Assembly (NCBI GenBank): GCA_950022655.1
Contig: OX465581.1
Coordinates: 36,613,300-36,677,299 of the forward strand
Length of the DNA stretch: 64,000 nucleotides
DNA from: Alentia gelatinosa
Lineage: Eukaryota > Annelida > Polychaeta > Phyllodocida > Polynoidae
Direction of reading: 5' to 3'
Positions within the stretch are counted from its first letter, which is position 1, and every line of letters starts with the position of its first letter. Both the position numbers and the translations under genes were made by a program. The notes beneath the pieces were generated by a model, which was not told the DNA's origin, ran no database searches, and saw only the letters and a list, made by a program, of their open reading frames with translations. This document shows positions 34,515 to 46,635 of the stretch, one piece after another.

Positions 34515-37500
34515 TAATGATTAACTTGAGGAAAGATATATTCTGCACTCTAGTATGAGGCAGATAGCTATAGACGATGAGCAACACGTTGAGTAGGAAT
34601 ATAAGGAAAATGCCATTTCAAAAATGTCTATGTATCACAAAAGGCGATCTAGGATTCGGAACTGATATTGATATTCGCCATCAAGATTCGCAAATTGTGC
34701 AAGAATGGACTTCATATCACTGTATGAAGCAAAAATGAGGAATGCATGTATCCCATAAGATGACGGGTTTTTAGCAGTATATTTGTACCTATGGCTACCA
34801 ATATATATTCAAAACGCAGGATCATTATAGTGCATATATCACTCTGAAATATTACGTCCATCATATGAGAATTTGATATCAGAACCCTTCTCAAATAAGG
34901 ATTAATCAAAGAGGTAAACATTTTTCACTTCTATACGTTTCTTCCCAGGATGTACAAGCAAGTAACAAAATACCTTCCTTAAACAAGACTCCATTTATTT
35001 GCTCGGTATTGCCTGATATAATGGGCACTGAAAGAAAGAAAATTAATTTCACTGTAGTGTATTTTACATGAAACCTTATACCAAACTCAACGATAGTACC
35101 TCTATAGTCGCCGCATAAAGAATACAAGTTTTATTCAAATACACAACCTCATACATTTGTTCTTTATCGTGCGTGTTGGTGTAGAAGAAATGTTCGAAGC
35201 TCGTAACCAAATAAATTAATTCTAAAATGATGTTCAACGTAGACTTGCGTACAGTCACGGCCATTTGTTAGCTGTAAGCTAGCAACAGCTTGACTACAAT
35301 GAGGAGGCCTGTTGCAAGTCTATCTTTTAATGATGAGTTCTCAGAGACTGGGCAAGCCAAGAGAACAACTGTTTGTTTATGGAAATGAAGCTACCGGATA
35401 GTCGGATTATCGTCCCCAACAAGCAAATGACGTGGTATCTCTGAATTGTGTACAGTTGACTAAATATATTCTATATATTATATACTTATTGTTATGAGTA
35501 AAGAACAAACGAACATTTAAATTTGGCGTCTTTGTTGGTCTCGTGATTTGAGGTATGCTGCTGTTATATGCTAAAATGTGTTTTTCTAATTCCTTTTTGA
35601 TCTGAAACTTATGCATGATGCACACACATATCCAGATCTTGGGGGTATTTAATTTTGTAGAAAAGGAAGATTAGATAAACAAAATCAATTAGGATCTGAT
35701 TTCATATAATTCCATTTAAGATAAAGAAAGAAAATTAATCCATTGAGACGGACTTCAGTAGATAAGGATTATTTACGTATATGTTATACTAATGAAGGTA
35801 CAATTCTATAAGTGAATAATTATTGTTTGATGAGGGCAATCGTATTTGACCAAAGCGTAACGGAATATTTGAACATCTTCATATCACAAATCAAAATCGA
35901 CGGGTTTATGAAGTTATAAGACAAACTATCAGTTTTTTGACAGTATTTAGTTTACTATAAAAGTAATATTTTCCCAGACATTCCAATATCTTGAAGAAAA
36001 GAAATTTCTTTTGAAGGGTCTTTCCAAGGAAATCCATTTAAGTGTCCAAATGATTAAAGGGAAAAAGAGGTGAAGGACACTTAAGGAAATGACATGCCCA
36101 AAGGCACTATAAAGAGAGTGAATGGCTTACTTCAAAATGCTAGGGTTTCTAAAGTGTAGATATTGTATGATGCCATCTACCATTCGCGAGATGATTAATC
36201 GCCTTTCATGTTTTTAGACAAGCAGAGAGTTCTCAGAACGAAACCTATAATGGACTTTTGTAGTATCCGGCGGGCTGGGTTGAACTCACCTTAAGAGATT
36301 GACATGGATATCAATTGAAGATGGGAACGTTAAGTGAAGATTATCGTATGAAGTTTTTGGCTAGCTGGTGTCTCTGTGATATTGAGCGTATGGAGTGTTC
36401 TGTTCTGGGATACCGTGGTGTGGTTAAAACTCAGGAATTGTTTCAGGAACGCAAAATTGACGAAGGCATCGGGTTAGCTGTACATGTTATGTATTTTACA
36501 TCTGAAAGAGTGATTCCCACTATCATTGCAGGCATCCTTGTTGACCTTTCGTTGCAGTTATTGCTATGAAATACTTCAAATATTATTCTTTCATTTGAAA
36601 GCAATTTATTTCAATAAGTTCGTTTATAAGGAAGATACACTTTCAGGTGTTATTTCCGGTTCTAATTTCGCTCTCGAAATGACTTCTAGTAGGATATATT
36701 TAACATGACATGCTTAAAAGCATTTCTGCATAAAATACTCGATCACCAATAGAAAGGCTAAATATATGTATTCACAATCATTGCATGCTGGTATGTATCA
36801 TTCGAAACAAATGAATGAACTTGAATTTCATAGATGTAAACAAAACGATGTAAACTCAGACGAGTGATAAAAGAAATGTGAAGCATGTAATCCCCCTGCC
36901 TACTTTTTTGTGATATTGAATTACCTGATTTGCAAACATAGCGCCATCTTGTGCATTCATCTTTGGCTTTTAATTTGTATCGAAGCAATCACATATTGAA
37001 TTACCAAAAGTACATCGTGATATGTAAAATAAGAGTTATGTATACATTGATTTACGTTGTGCCAAATTGGCAGTAGCCTATAATGGCGTGTATAATATAA
37101 CATAACACTGCAGACCCATGCGGCTTTCCAGTAGCTGCTGTGACCTTCCGCTATATGGGCGGTGTTGTTAGGGCTAAGCTATTGATGCATGTATTGCCAC
37201 TGGACACACAATATAGAATAGTGCTCGATGAATAGAGACGGGCTTCAGATAGATGGGACTAGCAGCCAGACCGAGATGAATGTATCCCGTGTAGAATGCG
37301 CACAGAATATGTATGCTATACGGCAAGGAAATGACAGGGACACTCCATTCGTGTGAGGGTCTTCTCTTCGCTAATATCAAGTATCTAATCCGGCCATTTC
37401 TATTTCTCATCAAAGGACAGCTCTCAGCTGCTGCTTGATATGGTAAATGGCCCGTCTCTACAGAGCTTTCAGGTGTCTGAGTAGGAGTTGACCTCTGGTT

Positions 37501-37955
37501 ATTGGCTGCACATATAGTTTTGTGGGCGTAGGGCTCGGTATGGATTTTAGGACGTGGGCTCAAGATTGGGGAAAATTCTATCGGAAAATGTATATCAAGT
37601 GTTAAGGAAACATGCTACCATAGAACTTTGAGGTGAAACATTATTTTCCTAGTGGTTGCCCTCTTGTTGAAAAAAGTGCTTGCGGTCGAGCTTTCCTGGA
37701 GAAGCAACGTCAAGCACACAGTGCCATAGAATTTAATATGTGTTTAATAAACGTACACAGATCATAATGATGATTCAGTTAGCGGGGCTCAGCCTAAGAT
37801 GTGGAAGGTACGATCTATAAACGAGTATCTGCCGTAGACTTTCAGTAGTGATCAGTAGATATGCACTTATTGTTTTAAGCATGTAGGCAGGCTATTGCAG
37901 ACTTGTTAACAGACACAATGCCTACGCCCCATGACATCGGTAATGTCGGGTGTGG
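34515..37955. other. Intron 4, first part, no feature seen
   Basis: AT-rich. A 129-codon minus-strand frame at 37174-37563 has no recognisable motif and no splice support, and is left uncalled. Confidence 0.4.
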
Positions 37956-37959
37956 GAAT

Positions 37960-38470
37960 TTAGGTGGTCGTAGACACACCATGTTCCAGACTGGTGTAGA
38001 GACACAGTGACACAAGGTCATGTCATTGAAGACATTATGTGACAAGGTCAGGTGGTTGTAGATACACTATGTCGCTGGGTGAGGAAGATGACTGCTGGTT
38101 CTCTTGCTATCTAAGTGCCTACGATTAGAGGTATTGAGAGTCCTGGCGAATATACTAGTCTAATACTCTGGTGTTATAACCCCCTGCAAAGTCCGTCAAA
38201 TCTCCCAGAGCATTGTACCTGCGCAAATAGTACGGGACGGGAGAGGTGCAGGCTTCCAGCAAGGGAAGATGGCTGTTGACACTATGTCACAAGGTCAGGT
38301 GATCGTTGACACAATGTCAAAAGGTTAGAGTGGGTGTAGACATTATGCCATAACGTCATGTCATTGCAGACACCATCTCACAAGCAGTGCTTGTAGATGC
38401 ACAATGCTGCAATGTCAGGTGATTGTAGACACCCAATGACGCATGGTTAGGTGATTTAACCATCATCTCA
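37960..38470. repeat. Degenerate minisatellite
   Basis: A motif like GTAGACACAATGTCACAAGG plus TCAGGTGATT recurs about nine times at irregular 35-45 bp spacing, with a unique block at about 38070-38265. Confidence 0.65.
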
Positions 38471-38574
38471 GAGGTTACGAAAGGTGATTTTTAGAATGTG
38501 TGAGGAGAGGTGCCCAAACGGTTGTAGACTGGGAGATATTTTGTTATACATTCTCTCATAACATCAGAGAAGTG

Positions 38575-39652
38575 ATTATAGTTCCACTCTCTCACTGGTT
38601 CAAGGGAGGTTGTGCACTGTATCACAGAGTGTGGAAAGTAGTTAAAGACACAGTAACCACAGAGTGAAGCAGGTGCTTAAAGACACGGTAATACACTGTA
38701 TTACAGAGTTAAGGATATGATTATTGATACAGGAATAGAGGGAAACTATGTTCCGGTGGGAATAAGTCAAAGTTACGAGGTAAGGCTTGGAAAAATTACT
38801 GCCCAAAGCTTTACCGAGTAACTTTGACTTATTTCCACGGGTAGATGGTTTCCCTATTCCTATATACCTTCAATTGTCGGCTAATATAAAAAAAACAACG
38901 AATGTCTCTAAACGTCAACCTGGGCAGTAACTTCAACCTGGGCAGTAAACAAAAGTTATTCCACCCCAGCAGCATTAAGTATTTATAGGTTGTTCGCTCA
39001 TAGGTATATAGGAATACGCTGAACCGTAGAGTTAAGGTTGTGGCTATAGACCTGTATAACACTGTATCACAGAGTAAGGGAGGTGGCTTATGCACACACT
39101 ACAGATTTCTTGTACACCTGAGACACAGTAATTCACTGTATCACAGAGTGAAGGAGGTTTTTAAAGACACTGATACACTGTATTACAGAGTTAAGGATAC
39201 AGTTATAGACAAAGTAATACACTGAACATCAGAGTTAAGATTGTGGCTATAGAACCTGTTTAACACTGTATCACAGAGTAAGGGAGGTGGCTGATGCAGA
39301 CACTACAGATTTCTTGTACACCTGAGACACAGTAATTCACTGTATCACAGAGTGAAGGAGGTTTTTAAAGACACTGATACACTGTATTACAGAGTTAAGG
39401 ATATGGTTATAGATACAGTAATACACTGAACCGCAGAGTTAAGGTTGTGGTTATAGAACCTGTATAGCAATGTATCACAGAGTAAGGGAGGTGGCTGATG
39501 CAGACACTACAGATTTCTTGTACACCTGAGACACAGTAATTCACTGAACCTCAGAGTTAAGGTTGTGGTTATAGAACCTGTATAACACTGTATCACAGAG
39601 TAAGGGAGGTGGCTGATGCAGACACTACAGATTTCTTGCACACCTGAGCATA
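38575..39652. repeat. About 204-bp satellite, interrupted by a foldback
   Basis: Units begin at GAACCG(T/C)AGAGTTAAGG-type motifs at 39021, 39224, 39428 and 39546 (steps 203, 204 and 118). Each holds CACTGTATCACAGAGTAAGG, GACACTACAGATTTCTTG and CACTGTATTACAGAG sub-blocks. An older unit at 38575-38732 is separated from the rest by the family D insertion. Confidence 0.85.
38733..39012. mobile_element. Foldback family D, copy 2, inserted in satellite
   Basis: The satellite reads GATACAG then (T)AATACACTGAACC in intact units. Here about 280 bp separate GATACAG and ATACGCTGAACC. The insert begins with a strong hairpin (38733-38872): GAATAGAGGGAAACTATG...AATAAGTCAAAGTTACGAGG with inverse TCGGTAAAGC-type and AAACCATC/ATAGGAATAGGG arms. 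A 140-bp tail with two CAACCTGGGCAGTAA copies follows. GGAATA occurs at both edges. Confidence 0.7.
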
Positions 39653-39679
39653 CAGGGCGTGCATGCCCCTGCCTGCAGA

Positions 39680-39860
39680 CAGTTAACGCTGCACACACCT
39701 CAGTCAGTCCCGGCCGGGGTCGAGTGTTGATCAGGCGGCGGGCGCGCTGTTGTAGCGACGGACGCTGTCGTTGCTAGGGCGCCATCTTGGATCAGTTCAC
39801 GAGGTGCACGGCGGCGCGCTGATCACTGAGAAGCAGCCACCAACCACACAGCATTTTCCC
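39680..39860. promoter_or_regulatory. GC-rich island in intron 4
   Basis: CpG-dense patch immediately after the satellite. It contains GCGCCATCTTGGAT (39779-39792), matching the YY1-type CCATCTT core, directly after GTTGCTAGGG, a half X-box-like motif. Such combinations occur in TATA-less promoters. No ATG exon with a good donor is obvious downstream, so function is uncertain. Confidence 0.3.
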
Positions 39861-41999
39861 CGTATAAAAAGTCACAGCCTAGAGCCAGTTAAGACAAACC
39901 GGCAGAGAACACTGCTTCAGTTATATTATTCACAGTGAATGATTATCAAACGGTGCAGGCTCTAAGTGCCCCATTACACACAAAGAATAAAACAGAATTC
40001 TCAGCATTTTGTGTACTTGTGGGTGGCCATATCTTTGGTGCTTCTTACATTTCGTGTTCAATATATGATAATATAACAGGTATATTCGAATGGAAGTTTA
40101 TATATCACAATACGTTCTCCCCAGTATCCAGGCTAGATGGGTCGAACGACTTCTGAGAATGGTGTACATGTATAATGACGCCGTGGTGGGCGCAGTGTGG
40201 AGCCAGGCAGAATCTATTAAAGGATATCCGTACCAGATTATTATAGTCCCTTCACAAAACCTTTCCTCCACAATTCTAAGGTCAGCTGGCAAGTTCAATG
40301 GCATACTCCGAAACGCTATTAGTAGACAAAGACAATCGATATATCATGTATATATGTACAATGTGTGTGGTGTCAGACCAATACTTGAAACACAGGTATA
40401 GAGGCAAGGGTAGCATTTTTGCTCAGTGAAACACACTGGTGAGGGTTACTGAATAGAAGCGAGCGCTGGCTTACACAGGTGGGGGTCAGCGCATCGCCTG
40501 TCCCTCATTGATTATTTAAACCCTCACATATCACCTCAGAAGCATTCGCTGAATTGATAAATTAATGTATGGAGCCGGTGCCATTGGCCACAGGAGAGTT
40601 TGAATGTGCCACCATCCGCTGCTCTATGCTTTTAGAGCCGACCCCGGGACACTGGCGTGTAGAAGGTAGTTCCCTCCTCCCGATGGGCCTGCTATTTTTA
40701 GACCCATTTGTGGGATGATCAATTCAATAGGTTTCGTTACATTTCATATTTTTTGTGTAATCTTCATTTCACCGTTATCAGATACAAGAGATGAAAAGGC
40801 CTGTATCTCATCTTTGATTTTCCATACCTTTTAGACCTATATATTTCTATCAAAGAATAGTCACAATAATCATATATGTACTTGATATAAATGGTAGAAA
40901 TATATAAATGGGAGTTTTTTATTGACCCTTGAGAGCTGTCTGTAGAACATCGACACAAATGTGAATTATAATTCTTTTAATTCCAATTCACTGATTTTTT
41001 TAATGTAAGTAATAAAGGAGAAATACTGATAAATTCCACTCAGGTCAAAACCCCTCTCCCCACCGCCTACTAAGGGCACCATGGATATACATGTCACAGG
41101 GAGGCACCTGGTTATCTGCCTCTAACCAGCCTTGACCTTGGTGCCCAGCGCACGTGGCACGCAGTCATAGCCCACTTGTTACGACGTTATTGATTGGTTC
41201 GTTTGTGTCGGTGTATTGATCGGAGGTATTGGCCGGTGGCGGCGTGACGTGGACTGTGTATGACTTGGTGTTAATATTCATGTCTCTTGTCCGTATCCTG
41301 CACGGGATACACCGCGTCATGTCCCGTCACGTTTTTAGACGTGATACATGACTAGATACACCCCCAAATGGTATATGGCTGTTACGCATGTGATGGGAGG
41401 TTGGGGAGTGGTGTGTGGGTGTGGGAGGCGTGCCACTATACTATAGGTATCTGTTCGAAGAGTAGCCTGCCATACAAACATCGTTCTTCTTTTATCATTG
41501 CTCGTATGGCGCTGATGCGGCTTAATAAAAGTGACTGTAAATAATACATGAGGTGAAATGCCACTCAGCGCTCTTAATGGCACGTATACGATATAATGTG
41601 AGGAGAGAGCACATCGAGCCAAACAAGCCTCCTAGTACCACTGCTCTACACCAGATGGTGCACTTGTACAGCCTGGACATGTACAAATGGTCTGTTTCCC
41701 TTTGCAGGTACTACTCAGGCGCTAGCGGTGAATGATTCATATATGAGTTGATAGCCATGTTATGAACGCAATATGTTTTGAGTGTTTGCTGTCTTGAGGA
41801 GAGATTGATCAAAGTTATTTCACCGCTCCACCCTCCTGTGTTAAGGGAAACACCCCGATCTTAATTAAGGAAAGGACATGGCGTTAACAGCGGTCGCAGA
41901 TCTCCCGCTGGTTGATCTACTGCTCGCTGGATATTAGCGAGTTGGGGAGGGAAGGAGATGTCTTCTTATTGCAGGAATCTATCAGCGCTCGTCTGAGCA

Positions 42000-42620
42000 G
42001 CACACTAGCGTCTAGTACCACCTAACACCCCCATCCACCGCCGCGTGGACTCGCCCGTGCTCTCATGTGGGGGAAACGGGGAAAAAATCAATAGAGACTG
42101 CGGCGCGTGGAGTCGATCAGAGCTCGTTGCAGCCCCACAGCTGGTCCTGCCCTCTGCCAGCGCCCACCCATATACAAACCACCACCGGGCCGGCAACCTT
42201 TAGCGTCGGGCCGGCAGCTTTCCGCAAAGCCACCCGCCCTCTCTTTGTTGAATTCTCCCGCCGTTTGTCTTGTCGGGGCCCGTCGCCGACCTGGGTCTGA
42301 GTCGGGGATGATTGCCGGGCGTCACTGAGTTATTGCCCGGTGCCCAGATTAAATATCCATAACACGGGGACGGGCGAGAGGGCGGTGGTGGTCGGGTAGG
42401 GGAGAGACGGCCCTCCGCTCGCAGTCCCGAGATGCCAGCCTCTAAGGGGCCCCCGAAGGCCCATCACTGGGCCGCACGTTGCATAACCTTGACCGGCCAC
42501 GTCGGGCGTCTTCAGAAACGCCCAAGGTCAGCCCGCAGCGTGCGCGTGCGCAAAGGAATCGGTCGTAATGGATCATTTCCGGGTCGAGCAAGCCTCGCTC
42601 TGTCTGATTGTGGGTGAAAT
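42000..42620 (+). promoter_or_regulatory. CpG island-like promoter in intron 4
   Basis: About 600 bp of high GC and CpG content inside an AT-rich intron. TGCGCGTGCGCA at 42541-42552 is close to the NRF1 palindrome. GC-box-like GGGCGG motifs and a TTAAATATC element (42349-42357) are present. An ATG at 42432 opens 61 codons but ends without a clear donor. It could be an internal promoter for a shorter transcript or a nested gene. The candidate exons at 42977, 44079 and 45540 follow it on the same strand. Confidence 0.45.
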
Positions 42621-42976
42621 ATGGAGGAAAACAAGACCCGTTCATTCCGATAGTCCACACCCCCGAAACAGCATCCTGCGCGCCCCCTCCCATTCCTCTG
42701 TCCCCAGGATAACAATGTGGGTCTATTATCATAGGTGATGATCAGCTATTACATAATAGTTTCCGCCCAAATTCTCCGGAAATATTTCCAGGGAAACTGG
42801 TTGATTAATTCAATTCGCCATTGGGTGTCTTCCACATTTGAAGTATGATACCTCTGTGCATTTATTTTCTTTTGTAACCAAATCTATTGTTGGAATAATT
42901 CATTTTTCTATTAAGTGACACAGGTAATTCGACGTGATGTTTCACCATTAATTCTCCGCATTTGTTGTCGTTGCAG

Positions 42977-43057
42977 TCGGCTTATAGCGCCTTTGTTCGC
43001 CAATGCCTCGCGCGTCGAAAGAAACCTGTGAAGCGCAACTTCTATGCAGAAGAAGAC
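42977..43057 (+). CDS. Candidate in-frame cassette exon of the main gene
   Basis: A TTTGTTGTCGTTGCAG acceptor and GAC|GTACGT donor bound an 81-nt open segment, 27 codons in phase 0 at both ends. It would insert between exon 4 (ends phase 0) and exon 5 (starts phase 0) without a frame change. It encodes SAYSAFVRQCLARRKKPVKR and then NFYAEED, a basic patch followed by an acidic end, in keeping with the rest of the protein. GC content is above its surroundings. It may be constitutive, making the protein 510 residues, or alternative. RNA evidence is needed because 27 open codons alone are weak. Confidence 0.5.
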
Positions 43058-44078
43058 GTACGTATTGACTTCTCACGTGTCTCATTGTATTATGGCCAAT
43101 TCTTGTATATGGCATGTGTCCATAATAGCAGTGTGTCGCTCGTTATAAATACTTCACATATTGACACAAGGTACAATACTGATGTGTTACATGTACATGT
43201 GTGTCAGATACAGTGTTGCATGGTGGTCACTGCGTGTTTCTGAAGATATGATTTTACACAGATGTATATTTATTGTTTGAACGTTTCAGAAGGTTTGCAT
43301 GTATGTGTATATCATTAGTAATGGAGGATTCAGAGGATTGATGAGCATAGCTGCTGAGACTATAAATGCGTTATTTTGGATGAAAACAAAAACAAGCTAA
43401 AACGAACTAGCTGAAACCGGAATAGTTGATTCAATCAATCCTTTGGGAGTTATACAATACGTACCACTTCTAGTCACTAATTACCCTTTTTCACTGCTGT
43501 TGTAATGTACGTCATTGGTTGAGCAGACGTGGGAATAATTACATGTACTGCTAACCTTCCACTTTTGTATTGATTGGGATGCAATTAAAATATCGGGATT
43601 GATTATCGGGATAAATTCACACCCTCTGGATCCTCTCTATGCTATGGAGCCAATGTTAGACTAACATCATATTTTTACTTTCCAATACGTGTCTCTTAAG
43701 TTAAGTATCATGCAGTTAAAGAAAGTTGGGGGATTGAGTGCTAGTAGTCACACCCGAAATATATTATCCGTGAAAAGTCAGTGAGGTGTACCACAACTCT
43801 TGTCTTGTACTCATCTGATATAATTTGGTGTTCGGGGAAGGCGGTCAGTCATTAAACTCTCGTGATCCACTCCAATGGACTCGACCAGAACACTCTGGCA
43901 CATAATAGCGGAAGGATTAGCGACATTTGGGCTTATTGGGGCATTAAGCGCTGAACGGTTGACCCAAGTCATTACGCTACACGCGCTAAACTTGGCCTGC
44001 AAGCTCTAACCGGGGAGATCCCATTATGGGTACCCTGAAGGGTCATGAGCCGTGGCCTTGCCACAATTAGCTGCCACC

Positions 44079-44306
44079 ATGGGTCACCAGCCTTTGTTGT
44101 ACGTGGGGTGGGCAAGAACGCTTCTGGTGCAAATGAAGTTGGCAAGTTTCGGAGACGTGTTGAACGCCGCCGCTGCCACCAGTACCGCCGCCAACAACAC
44201 AGCAACCCTGGTGGGCGGGCACGGAAACTCCACTTTTTACACCTACCCGCCAGGCGCCCACCAAGTCACAACAACGCCTTTGAATGGACTATTATCTGAT
44301 GTTGGT
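44079..44306 (+). CDS. Candidate first exon (alternative start or nested gene)
   Basis: GCCACCATGGG is a full Kozak context, with an in-frame TGA upstream at 44046. The frame stays open for 76 codons to GGT|GTAAGG, a good donor in phase 0. The peptide starts MGHQPLLYVGWARTLLVQMK and is rich in Ala, Thr and Asn further on (VLNAAAATSTAANNTATLV), with NNT and GNST as possible N-glycosylation sequons, then STFYTYPPGAHQV. Phase 0 would join main exon 5 (48453) in frame, giving an isoform with a different N-terminus. It could also be the start of an unrelated nested gene. The family is not recognised. Local GC content is high for intron 4. Confidence 0.45.
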
Positions 44307-45539
44307 GTAAGGGTATGTTGCCAGTTGGTGCCGCTCAGAGAGGACATGTTGTGGAGACGTTGACTATACACAAATCTGTGTGTGGAGAGGCGTGCAAGGC
44401 ATCTTCCAGTGTGACCGGTCCTTGGAGAGGTTGACACATCGTAATCTGTGTATACATACACATGTAATGCACCTGAGATGTACGTCGGATGTGTAGAACA
44501 CTACCCCTGTGGAGAATGACTACATATTTCAGGCCGTGCAATCAGATTGTATTGCAGCATGAATGGAGAGAACCTGCATATCCTTAAGGTTTTATGTAAT
44601 TAACGCCACTGCTATGGAATGTGTCTTAATGACAAAGCACCAGTGTTGCAGGATGACAGTGATGTTTTTTTAAAGATGTCGTTATAGTTCAGCAATGAGC
44701 ATTGCCTTCAAATGAATTAGTGATGGCTGCTGATGGAAGCCATATTTCTAATTGTAGAGGACTATTGGATATATCACGCCGAATAGTGCCTTTATGATTT
44801 TCCCTCAGATGCAAGAGTGATCAATACCTACCTTGTTATATACACCAGGTATACAAAACACGGGTTATGGTGGAAAGTGACTTCATGATTATACCTCTAT
44901 AATGCACGAGCCGTATACCACAATGGAGATTGCGCTATGCTTGATGGGAACATCTTATTTGGACCAGGCATAACACCTCATATAGAAGATCTGCAATAAG
45001 GTCTATGTGAGAACTAGACCACCGTGAAGAGTGGCCAGTTTCCCATCCATACATTCATTGTATACCTTTCCTCTGCTGGGAGAACGTGTCTAGCAAGACC
45101 TCAGAAAACTAGGAAAGTTTAACATTGCGGTGGAGAGTGTTTATAAAACCGGCATAATGGTGGAGAAATTTGTGTGCAAGTCGGCGCCCTACATGGATAA
45201 GATTCGACGAGAGGTAAAGTATGCCGTATGGCTGGTGATAGTCCTGAATGGGCAAGAGCTAGAAATTCGAGGTGTGACAATTAATACAATCTTTATCAAT
45301 TAGATACTCACCACTTTTGCCGAACCAAGGCAATGTACGTTCTTCTTAGCATTTGAATCATTACCTCCAAATGACAGTACGTGTACACTATTGTAATCTG
45401 GATAAGTAGCCATTAAATGGTTCGGCAGAGATGGTATATGTACATAGGCTCGTTATCAATGTTTGATGTGCATGCCTCAGGGTTATGTTCTAGTGTCTTA
45501 ACTGTTTGTGCATGAAGCAGTGCGGAATGTTGGTTTCAG

Positions 45540-45584
45540 GGTTCTGCTAAGATAACCACCATGGATGACATCTGGCGGGAACAG
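45540..45584 (+). CDS. Weak candidate mini-exon
   Basis: GTTGGTTTCAG|GG acceptor and CAG|GTAGAA donor enclose 45 nt, 15 codons in phase 0, encoding GSAKITTMDDIWREQ. It is compatible in phase with 44306 and with 48453. The pyrimidine tract is weak and the segment short, so chance is a serious alternative. Confidence 0.22.
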
Positions 45585-45762
45585 GTAGAACTAAGTGTTG
45601 AAAATAAAGAATTTTATTACCACTAAATAAAAACATCCTAATGTTATCTCACTGGGGACTTCATGTATAATACAGATATCTTATAGGTTGTTGAGAAAAG
45701 AATTATGAAATTTCATAACTTTATTCGAAATTACGGTCAGTTCTTTTATGTTACGATTCTAA

Positions 45763-45781
45763 ATATATATATATATATATA
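45763..45781. repeat. (AT)n microsatellite
   Basis: About nine AT dinucleotides. Confidence 0.9.
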
Positions 45782-46326
45782 TGTTGTACGTATTTGGAAT
45801 ATGTTGTGAACTCGATATCTTCAACCTGTTAGCTGTAATTCCCCGAAATACAAACACTGGGATGTTTTTGTATCTGGTACCAGTCTATATTTGGAAGCCG
45901 GTATATCCTGTTAGTTACAATTAGAATTCATAGTACGCCTGATTTAGTATCTTATGCAGAGGTGCTATTCCTATTTCTCACTCTCGTTGTGTGTCCTTAT
46001 AATCCCCAATTCATGAACTCAAAACAGTCTGGAAAACCCTGCAGATTCCTTCTTTAATTAATATTCTATGATGCCATCACCCAATTCCTCTTAGGGTTCT
46101 TTGGTGTGGTTCGTTTATATAGTACTGTACCAAATCTGTGTGCACAATACAAGCTGATTGCCGTTTACCTTTTGCAATAAGAGCAAAAAAAACCCCACAA
46201 CTATCATTTGTACAGATAGCACACTGTAAAGTACTCTGAAATACAGAATCAATCCTTTCTTTTCCTTTTCCATATGGACCATTGCAATATTCAAGATACG
46301 GATAGTGAATAGTTTAGCTTTAACAA

Positions 46327-46635
46327 TTAGAATTCCTCCCAAAAGACAAAGAGCACCATCTCTGTAGGTATGTCTGAATAGTATCCGTATTGGCGTGGGA
46401 GTTCATAAAAGTGCCCGCCAGCAATATGTGGTCCAGAGCCCATTCCTCGAAATCCAGGGAGGGAAGAAGAGGACACGGCTTTATTAAGGACACCACCAAA
46501 TGACTGCTCGTCTGTGAGTGCCTCCTGGTCATTACAGTCATCCTCGGACAATGGAGGCATTCCTTTGTCACCCAGTGAATAGTTTATTGGTGCCGACTGT
46601 ACAGGGCTTAGGGCCCGGTACAGCACTGTGGTCAC
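46327..46635 (-). CDS. Unrecognised open frame on the minus strand (candidate exon)
   Basis: A 102-codon frame with balanced, coding-like composition: APINYSLGDKGMPPLSEDDC, then DEQSFGGVLNKAVSSSSLPG, then GGHFYELPRQYGYYSDIPTE, ending in a stop at 46327. The GC content and codon variety exceed its neighbours. A possible acceptor, CCCTGTACAG (minus strand, about 46600), precedes APINYSL. It might be the last exon of a nested minus-strand gene, or an old retroposed fragment. I do not recognise the protein, and no partner exon was found. Confidence 0.27.
   Translation of the reverse strand: MTTVLYRALSPVQSAPINYSLGDKGMPPLSEDDCNDQEALTDEQSFGGVLNKAVSSSSLPGFRGMGSGPHIAGGHFYELPRQYGYYSDIPTEMVLFVFWEEF

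Noticed and set aside
37174..37563. 129-codon minus-strand frame
   Set aside because: No recognisable motif, no promoter or splice context; AT-rich intron background.
45181..45213. 33-nt in-phase segment (SAPYMDKIRRE) between AAG and GTAAAGT
   Set aside because: Acceptor has no pyrimidine tract and the segment is too short to separate from chance.
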